Shown: piece by piece, positions 28,000 to 36,265 of the stretch | Layout of the letters: each line of letters opens with the position of its first letter | How positions within the stretch are numbered: position 1 is the stretch's first letter | Source: Pseudomonadota bacterium | Lineage (GTDB): Bacteria; Pseudomonadota; Alphaproteobacteria; Rhizobiales; Beijerinckiaceae | Reading direction: 5' to 3' | DNA length: 64,000 nucleotides | Assembly: GCA_020161475.1 (NCBI GenBank) | Contig: JAIUNQ010000002.1 | Span: forward strand, 35,168-99,167 | The notes under the pieces: model-generated | Database searches by the model: none | Told to the model about the DNA's origin: nothing | The model's input: the letters and a program-made list of their open reading frames with translations, nothing else | Program-made: the position numbers and the translations under genes

Positions 28000-28172
28000 C
28001 CCTCGCAACGGGCGCAAACGCCCTGCTCGGCGTCGCGTTGCTCCTAGCCTACGCTGCGCTTCGGCTCGATATTAACGTGGCCCCGAGGCTTCGCCTGGGC
28101 CACGGCCCCCTCGCAACGGGCGCAAACGCCCTGCTCGGCGTCGCGTTGCTCCTAGCCTACGCTGCGCTTCGG
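28000..28172. repeat. Tandem 65-bp direct repeat downstream of metY
   Basis: A 65-bp sequence, starting CCCTCGCAACGGGCGCAAAC and ending TGCGCTTCGG, occurs identically at 28000-28064 and 28108-28172, separated by a GC-rich hairpin segment (CCCCGAGGCTTCGCCTGGGC). A diverged relative sharing the block CTCGGCGTCGCGTTGCTCCT lies at 50777-50860. It fills the 327-bp gap between metY and ctaA together with the palindrome below; no gene is visible here. Confidence 0.85.
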
Positions 28173-28191
28173 CAGGGTGCCTTATCTGAAA

Positions 28192-28276
28192 CGTCATGGC
28201 CGGGTTTAGCCCGGCCATCCACGACTTCAGGCCTGTTGAGAAGTCGTGGATACCCGCCCCAAGGGCGGGCATGACG
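28192..28276. repeat. Large palindromic REP-like element (copy 1)
   Basis: The ends CGTCATG/CATGACG are mirrored. A central stem ATCCACGACTT/AAGTCGTGGAT (28217-28227 with 28241-28251) is flanked by two small hairpins, giving a cloverleaf-like fold. Closely similar elements are widespread in Hyphomicrobiales intergenic regions. A second copy is at 50879-50963. Confidence 0.85.
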
Positions 28277-28286
28277 ACCTTCCCTC

Positions 28287-29372
28287 TCACCCCCGCGCTG
28301 CGTGAAGCGTCGCATAGGCCAGCACGGCCAGCGCCATGGCCTGATGCGCAAGGCCGGCCCAGAGCGGCACCACCAGCAGCAGCGTCACCACCCCCAACAC
28401 CGCCTGCGCGCCCACCAGCGCGAAGAGGTGCCATGCGCGCCGTGCCAGCGCGGTGCCGCGCGCCGCCCATGCGTGCCAGAACACCAGCGCCAGTACGATG
28501 TAAGCGCCGAGGCGGTGATTGAACTGCACCAAGGTCGGGTTATCGACGAAGTTCTCCCAAAAGTTCGGCATAACGAACAGCTTGGAGGCCGCTGGCACCA
28601 GCGCGCCATCCATCAGCGGCCAGGTGTTATACGTCAGGCCCGCCTTGGAACCCGCGACCAGCCCGCCGAGCGCAATCTGCACCAGCAGCGCCACCACCAG
28701 CCAGCGGGCAGCACGGACAAGCCCGGCCTCACCGCTTCCCGCCGCACCCCGGAAGCGAACGGCCGCGACGATCAACCCGATCAGGAAAAAGCATGCGAAG
28801 GTGAGGTGCAGCGTCAGTTTCACCGGCGCCACCGCGATCATGCCCGGCTTGAGGCCGGAGGCGACCATGATCCAACCGATGGCCCCTTGAAGCCCCAGCA
28901 GCAAGCCCAGAGAGAACACTGCCGCCGCCGTCCAGCCGCGCAGCGCTTTGGTGAGCCAGAACCAGAGGAAGCCGAACAGCATCACCATGCCGATGAGGCG
29001 GCCCCATTGGCGATGCCCCCATTCCCACCAGTAGATGAACTGGAATTCGCCGAGCGACATGCCCTCGTTGAGCAGCTTGTATTGGGGGCTGGCCTTGTAG
29101 AGCGCGAATTCACGCGCCCAATGCTCGGCGTTGAGCGGCGGAATGGCACCACGGACAGGGTTCCACTCCGTGATCGAAAGGCCCGAACCTGTGAGGCGCG
29201 TTGCGCCCCCCACCACCACCATGATGAAGACCATGCCGACCATGATCCACAACCAGCGGCGCACCGCCGCCGCGCGGGCGGGATCAAGGCCGGGAACAGG
29301 ATTAGTTGCGAGCACGGCGGCATCCTTCACTTGCTTTGTCGGCACGATGGTCCGATATGCCGTTCCAGTCAT
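28287..29372 (-). CDS. ctaA: Heme A synthase (COX15/CtaA, type 2)
   Basis: Oxidises heme O to heme A for aa3-type cytochrome oxidase, in the inner membrane. The 361-residue protein has eight predicted helices. The histidines expected for the two heme sites are in WWEWGHRQWGR, LTLHLTFACFF, VQFNHRLGAY and LAHQAMALAV. VVVGGATRLTGSGLSITEW is the COX15 N-terminal signature. The start is the ATG at 29372; no good ribosome-binding site is visible, and a TTG nine bases upstream is possible. It diverges from the DUF2842 gene with only 32 bp between start codons. Confidence 0.93.
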   Translation of the reverse strand: MTGTAYRTIVPTKQVKDAAVLATNPVPGLDPARAAAVRRWLWIMVGMVFIMVVVGGATRLTGSGLSITEWNPVRGAIPPLNAEHWAREFALYKASPQYKLLNEGMSLGEFQFIYWWEWGHRQWGRLIGMVMLFGFLWFWLTKALRGWTAAAVFSLGLLLGLQGAIGWIMVASGLKPGMIAVAPVKLTLHLTFACFFLIGLIVAAVRFRGAAGSGEAGLVRAARWLVVALLVQIALGGLVAGSKAGLTYNTWPLMDGALVPAASKLFVMPNFWENFVDNPTLVQFNHRLGAYIVLALVFWHAWAARGTALARRAWHLFALVGAQAVLGVVTLLLVVPLWAGLAHQAMALAVLAYATLHAARG

Positions 29373-29404
29373 TTTCGGCAAGAGGCAGGCGGGAAGCTCG
29401 CACC

Positions 29405-29611
29405 ATGAATCCGCGCGTCAAGAAACTCATCGGCACCATCGTGATGCTGGTTTTTGTGGTGCTTTACGTGGTTGTGGTGAGTGCCATCGCCCCTGCGGTG
29501 CTGAAAGGCGCCAGCAAGCTCGTGGAAATGGGCTTTTACGTCGTGGCCGGCGTTGCCTGGGCTTTTCCCCTGATGCCGCTGATCAAGTGGATGGAAAAGA
29601 AGCCGGAATAA
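29405..29611 (+). CDS. DUF2842 family small membrane protein
   Basis: A 68-residue protein, MNPRVKKLIGTIVMLVF..., with two predicted membrane helices and a conserved C-terminal WAFPLMPLIKWMEKKP. The pattern fits DUF2842, an alphaproteobacterial family often found next to ctaA. Function is unknown. Convergent with the deacetylase gene, six bases apart. Confidence 0.8.
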   Translation: MNPRVKKLIGTIVMLVFVVLYVVVVSAIAPAVLKGASKLVEMGFYVVAGVAWAFPLMPLIKWMEKKPE

Positions 29612-29617
29612 GCGCGC

Positions 29618-30643
29618 TCAGCGCAGCATGAAGGGGACGCCCGAGATCAGGGCCCGCAGGTAAGACGGGTTCTGGAACAGCCCGTTGACCGAAATGCGCG
29701 GCAGCAGCTGCATGTCCAGCCCCTCGCGCAGCACACCGGGCCGCGTGGTGAGCGCGGTGACATAGCCCAGACGACGGGCGATTTCCGCTTCACGCGCCCC
29801 TGCTGCCGTCTGATCGCCCACGGGGTAACAGAAGTGCTTCGGCGTGATGCCAAGGTGGGCGGCGATGGTGTCGCGGCTCACGCGCATTTCGCGTTCGGCA
29901 TCCTCAATCGGCAGCAGGCCAATGCGCGGATGGGTCATGGAATGCGCGCCAAGGGTCAGCAGCGGCTCCGTGACGAGCGCTTCCAACTCCGACCATTCGA
30001 GGCAAAGATCATTCAGACGCCGCGTCGGCTCGATCTGATAGCGGTATTGCAGCCCGCCGATCACCTGCCGGAACGCAGGCTCATCGAGCGCGCGCAGCCG
30101 CCAGTAAAGCGTGCGCAGCGCCGCCTGCTTCTCGGCCGTTGAGCGCAGCGAGGCCGAAACCGGCAGCCCGTGCGGCATGGCGATTTCCAGCATATCGCCC
30201 GCGCGCTGCACCACATCTTCGAGGTCCAGCCACCAGAGCGGGGCAGCGCGATCAGCAAAACCGGTGCAGATGAAGGCGGCGAAGGGGGCATCATGCGCTT
30301 TGAGCACCGGCAGCGCGTGATCGCGCAGATCCTTGTAGCCGTCATCGAAGGTGAGCACGACGAAGGGGCGCTCGCCCTTTGCTGCCATGCGTTCGGGCAG
30401 GGCATCGAGCGCGATGATATCGTAGCCGCAGCGCTTCACCTCGTCCAAAGCCACATCGAGAAACTCTGGCGTGATGTAAAGACCGGCATTTTCCGGCAGC
30501 AGCGGCGCGGGATCATGGGTAACGCGGTGGAAGGTGAGGATGCAGCCGAGGCCACGCGTCCGAGGGCCCAGCATCCTGTCCAGTCCCGTTGCCGCAATCG
30601 CCTGAAGGGCGACGCGAATGGCGCCATAGCGCAGACCGCTCAT
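29618..30643 (-). CDS. Polysaccharide deacetylase (NodB homology domain)
   Basis: A 341-residue carbohydrate esterase family 4 protein. Motif 1 is TFDDGY (98-103), supplying the catalytic base and metal-binding Asp. Motif 2 is H234-x3-H238 in AHSMTHPRIG. The segment FCYPVGD corresponds to motif 3. No signal peptide is obvious, so action on a lipid-linked or cytoplasmic-face intermediate, or export by another route, is possible. It lies at the edge of the exopolysaccharide cluster and probably removes N-acetyl groups from its polymer. Confidence 0.87.
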   Translation of the reverse strand: MSGLRYGAIRVALQAIAATGLDRMLGPRTRGLGCILTFHRVTHDPAPLLPENAGLYITPEFLDVALDEVKRCGYDIIALDALPERMAAKGERPFVVLTFDDGYKDLRDHALPVLKAHDAPFAAFICTGFADRAAPLWWLDLEDVVQRAGDMLEIAMPHGLPVSASLRSTAEKQAALRTLYWRLRALDEPAFRQVIGGLQYRYQIEPTRRLNDLCLEWSELEALVTEPLLTLGAHSMTHPRIGLLPIEDAEREMRVSRDTIAAHLGITPKHFCYPVGDQTAAGAREAEIARRLGYVTALTTRPGVLREGLDMQLLPRISVNGLFQNPSYLRALISGVPFMLR

Positions 30644-30752
30644 CCCGTTTTCTCCCGCTCTGGTTGCTCCTAGCAGGGAAAGCCTAACAATCCGAGAGGC
30701 TGAGTTTCGCCGCGTTATCGGAATTTTGGGGGGCGGCTGCTAGAAGGGCCGC

Positions 30753-31823
30753 ATGAGCGCCCTCGCCACAGCCCGGATTACTCTTTTCTCGCACGCCGAT
30801 GCGCTGGCGGCACTGGCACGCGGGCTGGATGCTTCACCGTTCCAAAGCGCGGGCTGGGTTGAAGGTTGGATGGCCGCGCACGGCACCTTGGCCAACCTGC
30901 GCGTGGTGGAGGTGGCGGTTGAGGGCGGAAGCTGGCTGTTGCCACTGGAGATCACGCAGAGCGCGGGCGCAAAATTGGGGCGCAAGATCGGCGGGGGGCA
31001 CGCCAGCTTTCTGACCGCCGCACGCCTTGGCCAACCACGCCCGCTCAAGCGGGAGGATTTGATGCGCGCGGCGCGCGCCGCAGGGGTGGACGCCCTTATT
31101 CTGACGGATTGCCCGCCCACCTGGGGCGGCGTCACGTGCCTTGCGCCGGGCTTTCCCGCCGCCCCTGATATTGCGCGCGGCACAGCGTTATCACCGGGCG
31201 TGCTGGCCTCGCTCTATGCCGGGGAGCCAGGCAAGAAGCTACGCGCCAAGGCCCGTAAACTGGCGGCCCTTGGTACGCTTGAGGCGCGCTTTTCGCAGCG
31301 AGACCAGGCGAACTCTGTCCTCACCGCGTTGCTCAACTGGAAAGCGGAACAGTTTCGCGCCATGGGCATCAGCGACCCCTTTGATTCCCCGCAGATAGGC
31401 CGTTTTCTGCGCAACGGCATCGACACGGGCGGGCCCCTGCGGCTTTTTGCACTGTTTCTCGATCAACGCCCGATTGCGGGCATGGTGCTGGCGCAAGCGG
31501 GGGGCCATGCCTCGGGCATGATGACGGCTTATGCGCCGGAGGAGGCCATCGCCCGCTGCGGCCCCGGCGATGTTCTCGTCATGCGCCTTCTTGAAGCGCT
31601 GGCCGCCGAGGGCGTAACAGGGTTCGATCTCGGCGTGGGCGATGCACGCTACAAGCGTCTGCACGCGCCTGAAGCGATTGCACTGGTGGATGTGTTGGTC
31701 CCGGCCAGCCTGAAAGGCGCGGCCGTGGTCCTCGCCTATCGCCTGGCGCGGGCCGCCAAAGGGCGGATCAAGCGCAACAGCGGGTTATTTGACGCCATCA
31801 AAGCCCTTCGCGCGCGGTTTTAA
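30753..31823 (+). CDS. FemAB/GNAT-like acyltransferase of the exopolysaccharide cluster
   Basis: A 356-residue protein with the Acetyltransf_6 (BcsL/FemAB-like) double-GNAT layout: N-terminal FQSAGWVEGWMAAHG, then FSQRDQANSVLTALLNWKAEQFRAMG, and C-terminal FALFLDQRPIAGMVLAQAGGHASGMMTAY followed by FDLGVGDARYKR. The last of these is the strongest family signature. Homologues sit in cellulose and capsule gene clusters, where they are thought to decorate sugars or envelope molecules; the acyl donor is unknown. It diverges from the deacetylase gene. Confidence 0.8.
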   Translation: MSALATARITLFSHADALAALARGLDASPFQSAGWVEGWMAAHGTLANLRVVEVAVEGGSWLLPLEITQSAGAKLGRKIGGGHASFLTAARLGQPRPLKREDLMRAARAAGVDALILTDCPPTWGGVTCLAPGFPAAPDIARGTALSPGVLASLYAGEPGKKLRAKARKLAALGTLEARFSQRDQANSVLTALLNWKAEQFRAMGISDPFDSPQIGRFLRNGIDTGGPLRLFALFLDQRPIAGMVLAQAGGHASGMMTAYAPEEAIARCGPGDVLVMRLLEALAAEGVTGFDLGVGDARYKRLHAPEAIALVDVLVPASLKGAAVVLAYRLARAAKGRIKRNSGLFDAIKALRARF

Positions 31824-31844
31824 TCACGCGAGAAGGCCCGGTCC

Positions 31845-34160
31845 TCAAGCGCGCGAGAAGGCCGCGAGGGCGTGCTGGTCATTGGCGGCGCGCGGCGTTT
31901 CGACCTCGCCCTCGTTGACCACGAACACCGGCGCGTCGCGCAGGGCTTCGAGCTTTTCCACCGTGCGGGTGAGGAAAGCATCGTCCTCAGCCCGGCGGCT
32001 GATCAGCACCACGGCATCGGCATGGTGGGCGAAGAGTTCGCCCGAGCCGCCGATGGTGCCGCCGTCCACGATCACATCGGAATAGGAGCGGCGCAGCGCC
32101 TCGATGAGGCCGGAGACCTGATCGCGCATGGCGGAGGCCGCCAGACGCTGGAAGGCCGGCCCGCCCGAGGGAATGATGTGCAGCTGCGTGCGCGAATCGC
32201 GGTGGATGATGTCCCCCAGCGCCGCCGTATGATCGAGATAGGCGTTGAGACCGGCCGCCCCAGGCGCCAGCGAGCGCGCAAAGATGTTGCCGCCCATGCG
32301 ATCTCCGCCCTGCCCCACCAGATCGAGCACCACCGCCGCACTATCGCGCGCAAGGCGACGCGCGCAGCGCAGCGTGATCAGCGAGAGGCGCGGCTCGCTC
32401 TCCAGCGCATAGACCATGATGACGCGCCCATGGCCGCGCATATCCATCATCGCCAGTTCACGGGCGAGTTCCTCCGCCGGACCATAGCTCGGCTCGGCGG
32501 GGATGAAGGTTTCCTCCGGCGCTGTCGCCGGCGCGCTTTGCGCCGGCTGGACCACGACGGGCTGAACCCTTTTGCCAAGGCCGAAGGGCAAGCTGAGGCC
32601 GCCCTTGCGCGGGGCAGGCTCCGCCACCGGCGCGGGGGCGATTCCCGCCGGCTCGGGCGCATAGGCCATGGCTTCCACGGGCTGGGCGGGTACCGGCGCA
32701 TAGGCCGGGGGCACGGCGCCGTAGCCGTAGGGGTCCACCTGCCCTGCCGCCAGCGGGGCCGGTGAAGCCGCCGCGCGCGCCATCAGCGCATTGGTCGCGA
32801 TCAAGGTCGAGGTCAGGGCAAGCGTGCCGAGCGTGGCGAGGAGCACGATGGGCAGCTTCTTCGGGAAGGTCGGCTCGATCGCCGGGAAGGCGCGCGAGAT
32901 GATGCGGGCATCGGCGGGATGCGCATTCTCGCCTGCGCGGGCGGCGGCATCGAGATATTTCAGGCGATAGGAATTGAGCTGCTCGCGCAGGGTGTTGGCA
33001 TCGCGCTCCAGCGATTTCAGCTGCACCTCATCCTCGTTGGAAAGGGCGGCGGTCTTCTTCTGGCTGTCGATTTCCGCCTGCATGGAGGCAACGCGCGCGC
33101 CAGAAACGCGGGCGTCATTCTCCAGCGCGCGGGCGGCGCGTTCCGCAGCGGCGCGGATCTGGCCTTCGAGATCCCCCAGCTGGGCGGCCAGCTCACGCAT
33201 GCGCGGGTGGCCCGGCAGCAGCGTGCGCTCTTCCAGCGCCATCTGCGCCTTGAGCGCGGCGCGCTGCTCCAAGAGGCGGCGCACCAACTCGTTGTTGTTG
33301 ATTTCGGAGGTCTCGAAAATGCGCCCCAGACGCACGGCCTCGCGAATGAGGCGGGCGCGGGCCTGAAGATCGGCCTGCTGGGTGCGGGCATTGGTGAGTT
33401 GGGTATTCAGCTCGGTGAGCTGCTGGGTGGTGATGGTGCCGCCGCCCGTGCCCATAAACAGCCCCTTGGCGGAGCGGAAGGCCTCCACCTTGGCTTCCGC
33501 CGCCTGCACCTTCTTGACCAGCGGATCAATCGCGCGATCCAGCCACTCGGAGGAGGAGCGCGAGGTATCGGATTTCGCCCCCTCTTCGCGCAGGAGATAT
33601 TCCGTCGCAATCTTGTTGGCGACATCGGCGGCGAGCTTGGCATCCTCGGACTGGAATTCGATCGAGATGACGCGGCTCTTGCCCTGCGGATAGACCATCA
33701 GGCGCGTCAGATAGGTCGCAATCGCGCGATCCTCGCCGCTCATGGTTTCCTTGGGGCCAAGGCCGATCAGCCCCATCACCTTGCCCATCATGCCCGGGCC
33801 GCGCAGCAGCGTGTTGAACTCCGGATTGTTGGCGAGCCCCATATCGCGCACGACCTTGAGCGCGAGATCACGCGACATGACGTTCTGAACCTGGCTGGCC
33901 ACGGCTTCGGCGTCGATATTCGGGTCCTGCGCGCGGGTATCGCGGTCGGCGCGGGAGTAGGCTGTTTCGCGGTTTTCCAGCAGCACACGCGCCTCGCCCG
34001 TGAAGCGCGGACGCGCCAGCGTGACGAAAATGAGCGAGCCGACGAAGGCCAGCAGCGTGGGGAGGATGATCCAGGCCTTGCGACGCCAGAGCGCCGCACC
34101 AACCCCGAGCACGGATTCATGCCCGCGTTCCGCCAATTCCGCGTCCTGGTTCCGGCCCAT
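31845..34160 (-). CDS. GumC/Wzc-family polysaccharide chain-length protein with a degenerate kinase domain
   Basis: A 771-residue inner-membrane polysaccharide co-polymerase. It has an N-terminal Wzz domain with TM1 (WIILPTLLAFVGSLIFVTLA), a long periplasmic coiled coil including the GNVR-type region (ALSNEDEVQLKSLERDANTLREQLNSYRLKYLDAAARAGE), TM2 near residue 450, a proline-rich linker and a BY-kinase-like ATPase domain. In that domain the Walker A position (about residues 578-592) reads VYALESEPRLSLITLR: the GxxxxGK(S/T) residues are gone. No C-terminal tyrosine cluster is present. It is thus probably a non-phosphorylating chain-length regulator. The ATG at 34160 follows GGAG; it diverges from the export lipoprotein gene. 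Confidence 0.88.
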   Translation of the reverse strand: MGRNQDAELAERGHESVLGVGAALWRRKAWIILPTLLAFVGSLIFVTLARPRFTGEARVLLENRETAYSRADRDTRAQDPNIDAEAVASQVQNVMSRDLALKVVRDMGLANNPEFNTLLRGPGMMGKVMGLIGLGPKETMSGEDRAIATYLTRLMVYPQGKSRVISIEFQSEDAKLAADVANKIATEYLLREEGAKSDTSRSSSEWLDRAIDPLVKKVQAAEAKVEAFRSAKGLFMGTGGGTITTQQLTELNTQLTNARTQQADLQARARLIREAVRLGRIFETSEINNNELVRRLLEQRAALKAQMALEERTLLPGHPRMRELAAQLGDLEGQIRAAAERAARALENDARVSGARVASMQAEIDSQKKTAALSNEDEVQLKSLERDANTLREQLNSYRLKYLDAAARAGENAHPADARIISRAFPAIEPTFPKKLPIVLLATLGTLALTSTLIATNALMARAAASPAPLAAGQVDPYGYGAVPPAYAPVPAQPVEAMAYAPEPAGIAPAPVAEPAPRKGGLSLPFGLGKRVQPVVVQPAQSAPATAPEETFIPAEPSYGPAEELARELAMMDMRGHGRVIMVYALESEPRLSLITLRCARRLARDSAAVVLDLVGQGGDRMGGNIFARSLAPGAAGLNAYLDHTAALGDIIHRDSRTQLHIIPSGGPAFQRLAASAMRDQVSGLIEALRRSYSDVIVDGGTIGGSGELFAHHADAVVLISRRAEDDAFLTRTVEKLEALRDAPVFVVNEGEVETPRAANDQHALAAFSRA

Positions 34161-34269
34161 GGTTCGTCCAACTCCTGTCAGGGGATGGCCCGCGCGCCGG
34201 CCCAGCCCCTCCAATCCTTCCCAAGGAATGAGCGAACATGGTTTCTTTCGAGTTAAAATTCTCGGGCGG

Positions 34270-34285
34270 TTGAATAATCATTAAC
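34270..34285 (+). promoter_or_regulatory. CtrA-like site between the gumC-like and gumB-like genes
   Basis: TTGA-ATAATCA-TTAAC resembles the CtrA full site TTAA-N7-TTAAC with one mismatch. It sits in the divergent promoter region of the exopolysaccharide genes, 58 bp before the export-lipoprotein start. Short AT-rich motifs occur by chance, so this is tentative. Confidence 0.3.
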
Positions 34286-34342
34286 CATAAGGGGGCATGG
34301 TGGCGGAGTTATCGTCGCACCACCCTGCATTTCGAGTCCCCC

Positions 34343-34909
34343 ATGCGCCTTGCCCGTTTCGCCCTTGCTCTCGCCGTCGCAGCGATGCTTGCCGGGTGCG
34401 CGGCTGTCACCCCGCGCCTGACCCCGGAATATCTCGCGGTGGACCCCAACGAGCCCTACACGCTGGCCGGGGGGGACCGCCTCCGAATCATCGTCTTCGG
34501 ACAGGACAGCCTTTCCAACAGCTATGCAGTCGATGGGGCGGGCCGCATTTCCATGCCGCTGATCGGCACGGTGGAAGCGCAGGGCCGCTCGACGCAGGTT
34601 CTGGCCCGCGCAATCGAGGAAAAGCTGCGCGGCGGCTATCTGCGCGAGCCCAAGGTTTCTGTCGAGGTGGAGCAGTATCGCCCCTTCTTCGTGCTGGGTG
34701 AGGTGAATGCTTCCGGCCAGTTCCCCTTCGTCAACAACATGACCGTGCAGAACGCCGTGGCGATTGCCGGTGGCTTTGCCCCGCGCGCCAACCGCCACTA
34801 TGCGGAGATTACCCGCATCGTGAACGGTCAGGTCATCACGGCATCTGTGCCCTTGACGATGCCTGTGAAACCGGGCGACACCGTGGTTGTGAAGGAACGT
34901 TACTTCTAA
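34343..34909 (+). CDS. GumB/Wza-type polysaccharide export lipoprotein
   Basis: 188 residues. A lipoprotein signal (ALAVAAMLAGC, Cys at residue 19) is followed by a Poly_export domain (YTLAGGDRLRIIVFGQDSLSNSYAVDGAGRISMPLIG) and one SLBB domain (FFVLGEVNASGQFPFVNNMTVQNAVAIAGG). Its short length matches GumB-like rather than full Wza proteins. It works with the GumC-like protein to carry the polymer through the periplasm and outer membrane. It is the first gene of a rightward operon with two sugar-enzyme genes. Confidence 0.92.
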   Translation: MRLARFALALAVAAMLAGCAAVTPRLTPEYLAVDPNEPYTLAGGDRLRIIVFGQDSLSNSYAVDGAGRISMPLIGTVEAQGRSTQVLARAIEEKLRGGYLREPKVSVEVEQYRPFFVLGEVNASGQFPFVNNMTVQNAVAIAGGFAPRANRHYAEITRIVNGQVITASVPLTMPVKPGDTVVVKERYF

Positions 34910-34936
34910 CGTTTCGGTTGTGCCGGAAGAATTGCC

Positions 34937-36085
34937 GTGAACGCTCCTGCCCGCCGCCCCTTGCGGATACTGTTCGTGTTCCGCGCGCCTGTGGGCGGAT
35001 TGTTTCGCAATGTCTATGATGTCGTGAAGGAACTGGCCCAGCGCGGCCATCAGATCGGCATTTTCTGTGACAGCATGACCGGCGGACCACGCGGCGAGCA
35101 ATTGCTGGCGGAGCTGAAGCCCATGCTGGCGCTGGGCCTGCATCGCACGCCGATGCGCCGCCCCCCGCATCCGGCAGATGTCGTCCCGCTCTACAAAACC
35201 GCGCGTCTCATCCGCGAACTCAAGCCTGACATCGTGCAGGGCGAAGGCGCCAAGGGCGGGCTTTATGCGCGCTTCGAAGGCTTCTTTGCTCCCAAAAGCG
35301 GGCCCATCCGCTGCTACACTCCGCATGGCGGCTCGCTCAACTACAAGCCCGGCTCGCTTTCGCATCGTGTGTTCATGGGCATTGAATGGCTCCTGGAACG
35401 CGGCACGGACCTCTTTCTGTTCGAGAGCGTCTTCGTGCGCGACCGCTTCGCGGAATTCGTCTGCCACACCAACAAGACTCGCGTGGTGGCGCTGAACGGC
35501 CTGCACCCTGAGGAATACCAGCCCTACGCCTGCCGCGAGGATGCCACCGATTTCTTCTATGTCGGCGAATTCCGCGAGGCGAAGGGGCTCGACACCCTGA
35601 TGGAAGCCATGGCGCTGCTGGGCCGCAGCGGCCTGCGCCCCTCCCTCACCATGATCGGCGGTGGGCCTGATGAAGGCATGATCCGGCGCCTTGCCAACGG
35701 CTACGGGCTGGACGGACAGGTGACCTGGCTGGGGGTGCGCCCCGCACGCGAAGCTTTGACGATGGGGCGCATCATGGTGCTGCCCTCGCGTTTTGAATCC
35801 CTCCCCTATGTCATCCTCGAAGCCGTGGGGGGATGCGTGCCGCTGATTTCCACCGATGTCGGCGGCATTCGCGAGATTCTGCCGCAAGAGAGCCTGATCC
35901 CGGCCAATGATCCGCAGGCGCTGGCCGATGCCATGCGCAAGACGCTGGCGCGTGACTACGAGGACGTGAAACGCGAGGCCGCCGAGCGCTCCGAAGCCAT
36001 CCGCCAGCGGTTCACGGTGGAGCAGATGGTCAACACCATCGAGGATGCCTATTACGCCGCGCTGGGCGCGAGGGGCCGGGTTTAA
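34937..36085 (+). CDS. Family 4 glycosyltransferase (exopolysaccharide)
   Basis: A 382-residue GT-B enzyme. The N-terminal domain begins ILFVFRAPVGGLFRNVYDVVKEL, with the glycine-rich loop of GT4 proteins. The C-terminal domain has FYVGEFREAKGLDTLMEAM and the E-x7-E motif in PSRFESLPYVILEAVGGCVP. The start is GTG at 34937 with GGAAG at proper spacing, 27 bp after the export-lipoprotein gene. Sugar donor unknown. Confidence 0.9.
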   Translation: MNAPARRPLRILFVFRAPVGGLFRNVYDVVKELAQRGHQIGIFCDSMTGGPRGEQLLAELKPMLALGLHRTPMRRPPHPADVVPLYKTARLIRELKPDIVQGEGAKGGLYARFEGFFAPKSGPIRCYTPHGGSLNYKPGSLSHRVFMGIEWLLERGTDLFLFESVFVRDRFAEFVCHTNKTRVVALNGLHPEEYQPYACREDATDFFYVGEFREAKGLDTLMEAMALLGRSGLRPSLTMIGGGPDEGMIRRLANGYGLDGQVTWLGVRPAREALTMGRIMVLPSRFESLPYVILEAVGGCVPLISTDVGGIREILPQESLIPANDPQALADAMRKTLARDYEDVKREAAERSEAIRQRFTVEQMVNTIEDAYYAALGARGRV

Positions 36086-36265
36086 CCGCTTCTTGACTCT
36101 GTTGACGCATTCTTGCGCCGTCGCACATCCTGCGGCGCAGGTCGGGCGGCAAGGCCGGTGATCGCCCCCTTCAAGGCCTGCTGTATGAAGCGTTGACCGG
36201 CCTTTGGCGTTTGTGGCGTGTTGCGTAACCCTGATCAGCCTGCTCGCGTGCCGCGCCCTTCATGG

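Noticed and set aside
27960..28286. CRISPR array suggested by the spaced direct repeats
   Set aside because: Only two 65-bp repeats, no regular spacers and no cas genes; the units belong to a dispersed intergenic repeat.
32919..34256. Open frame of 445 codons opposite the GumC-like gene
   Set aside because: Shadow of a GC-rich gene; no family features.
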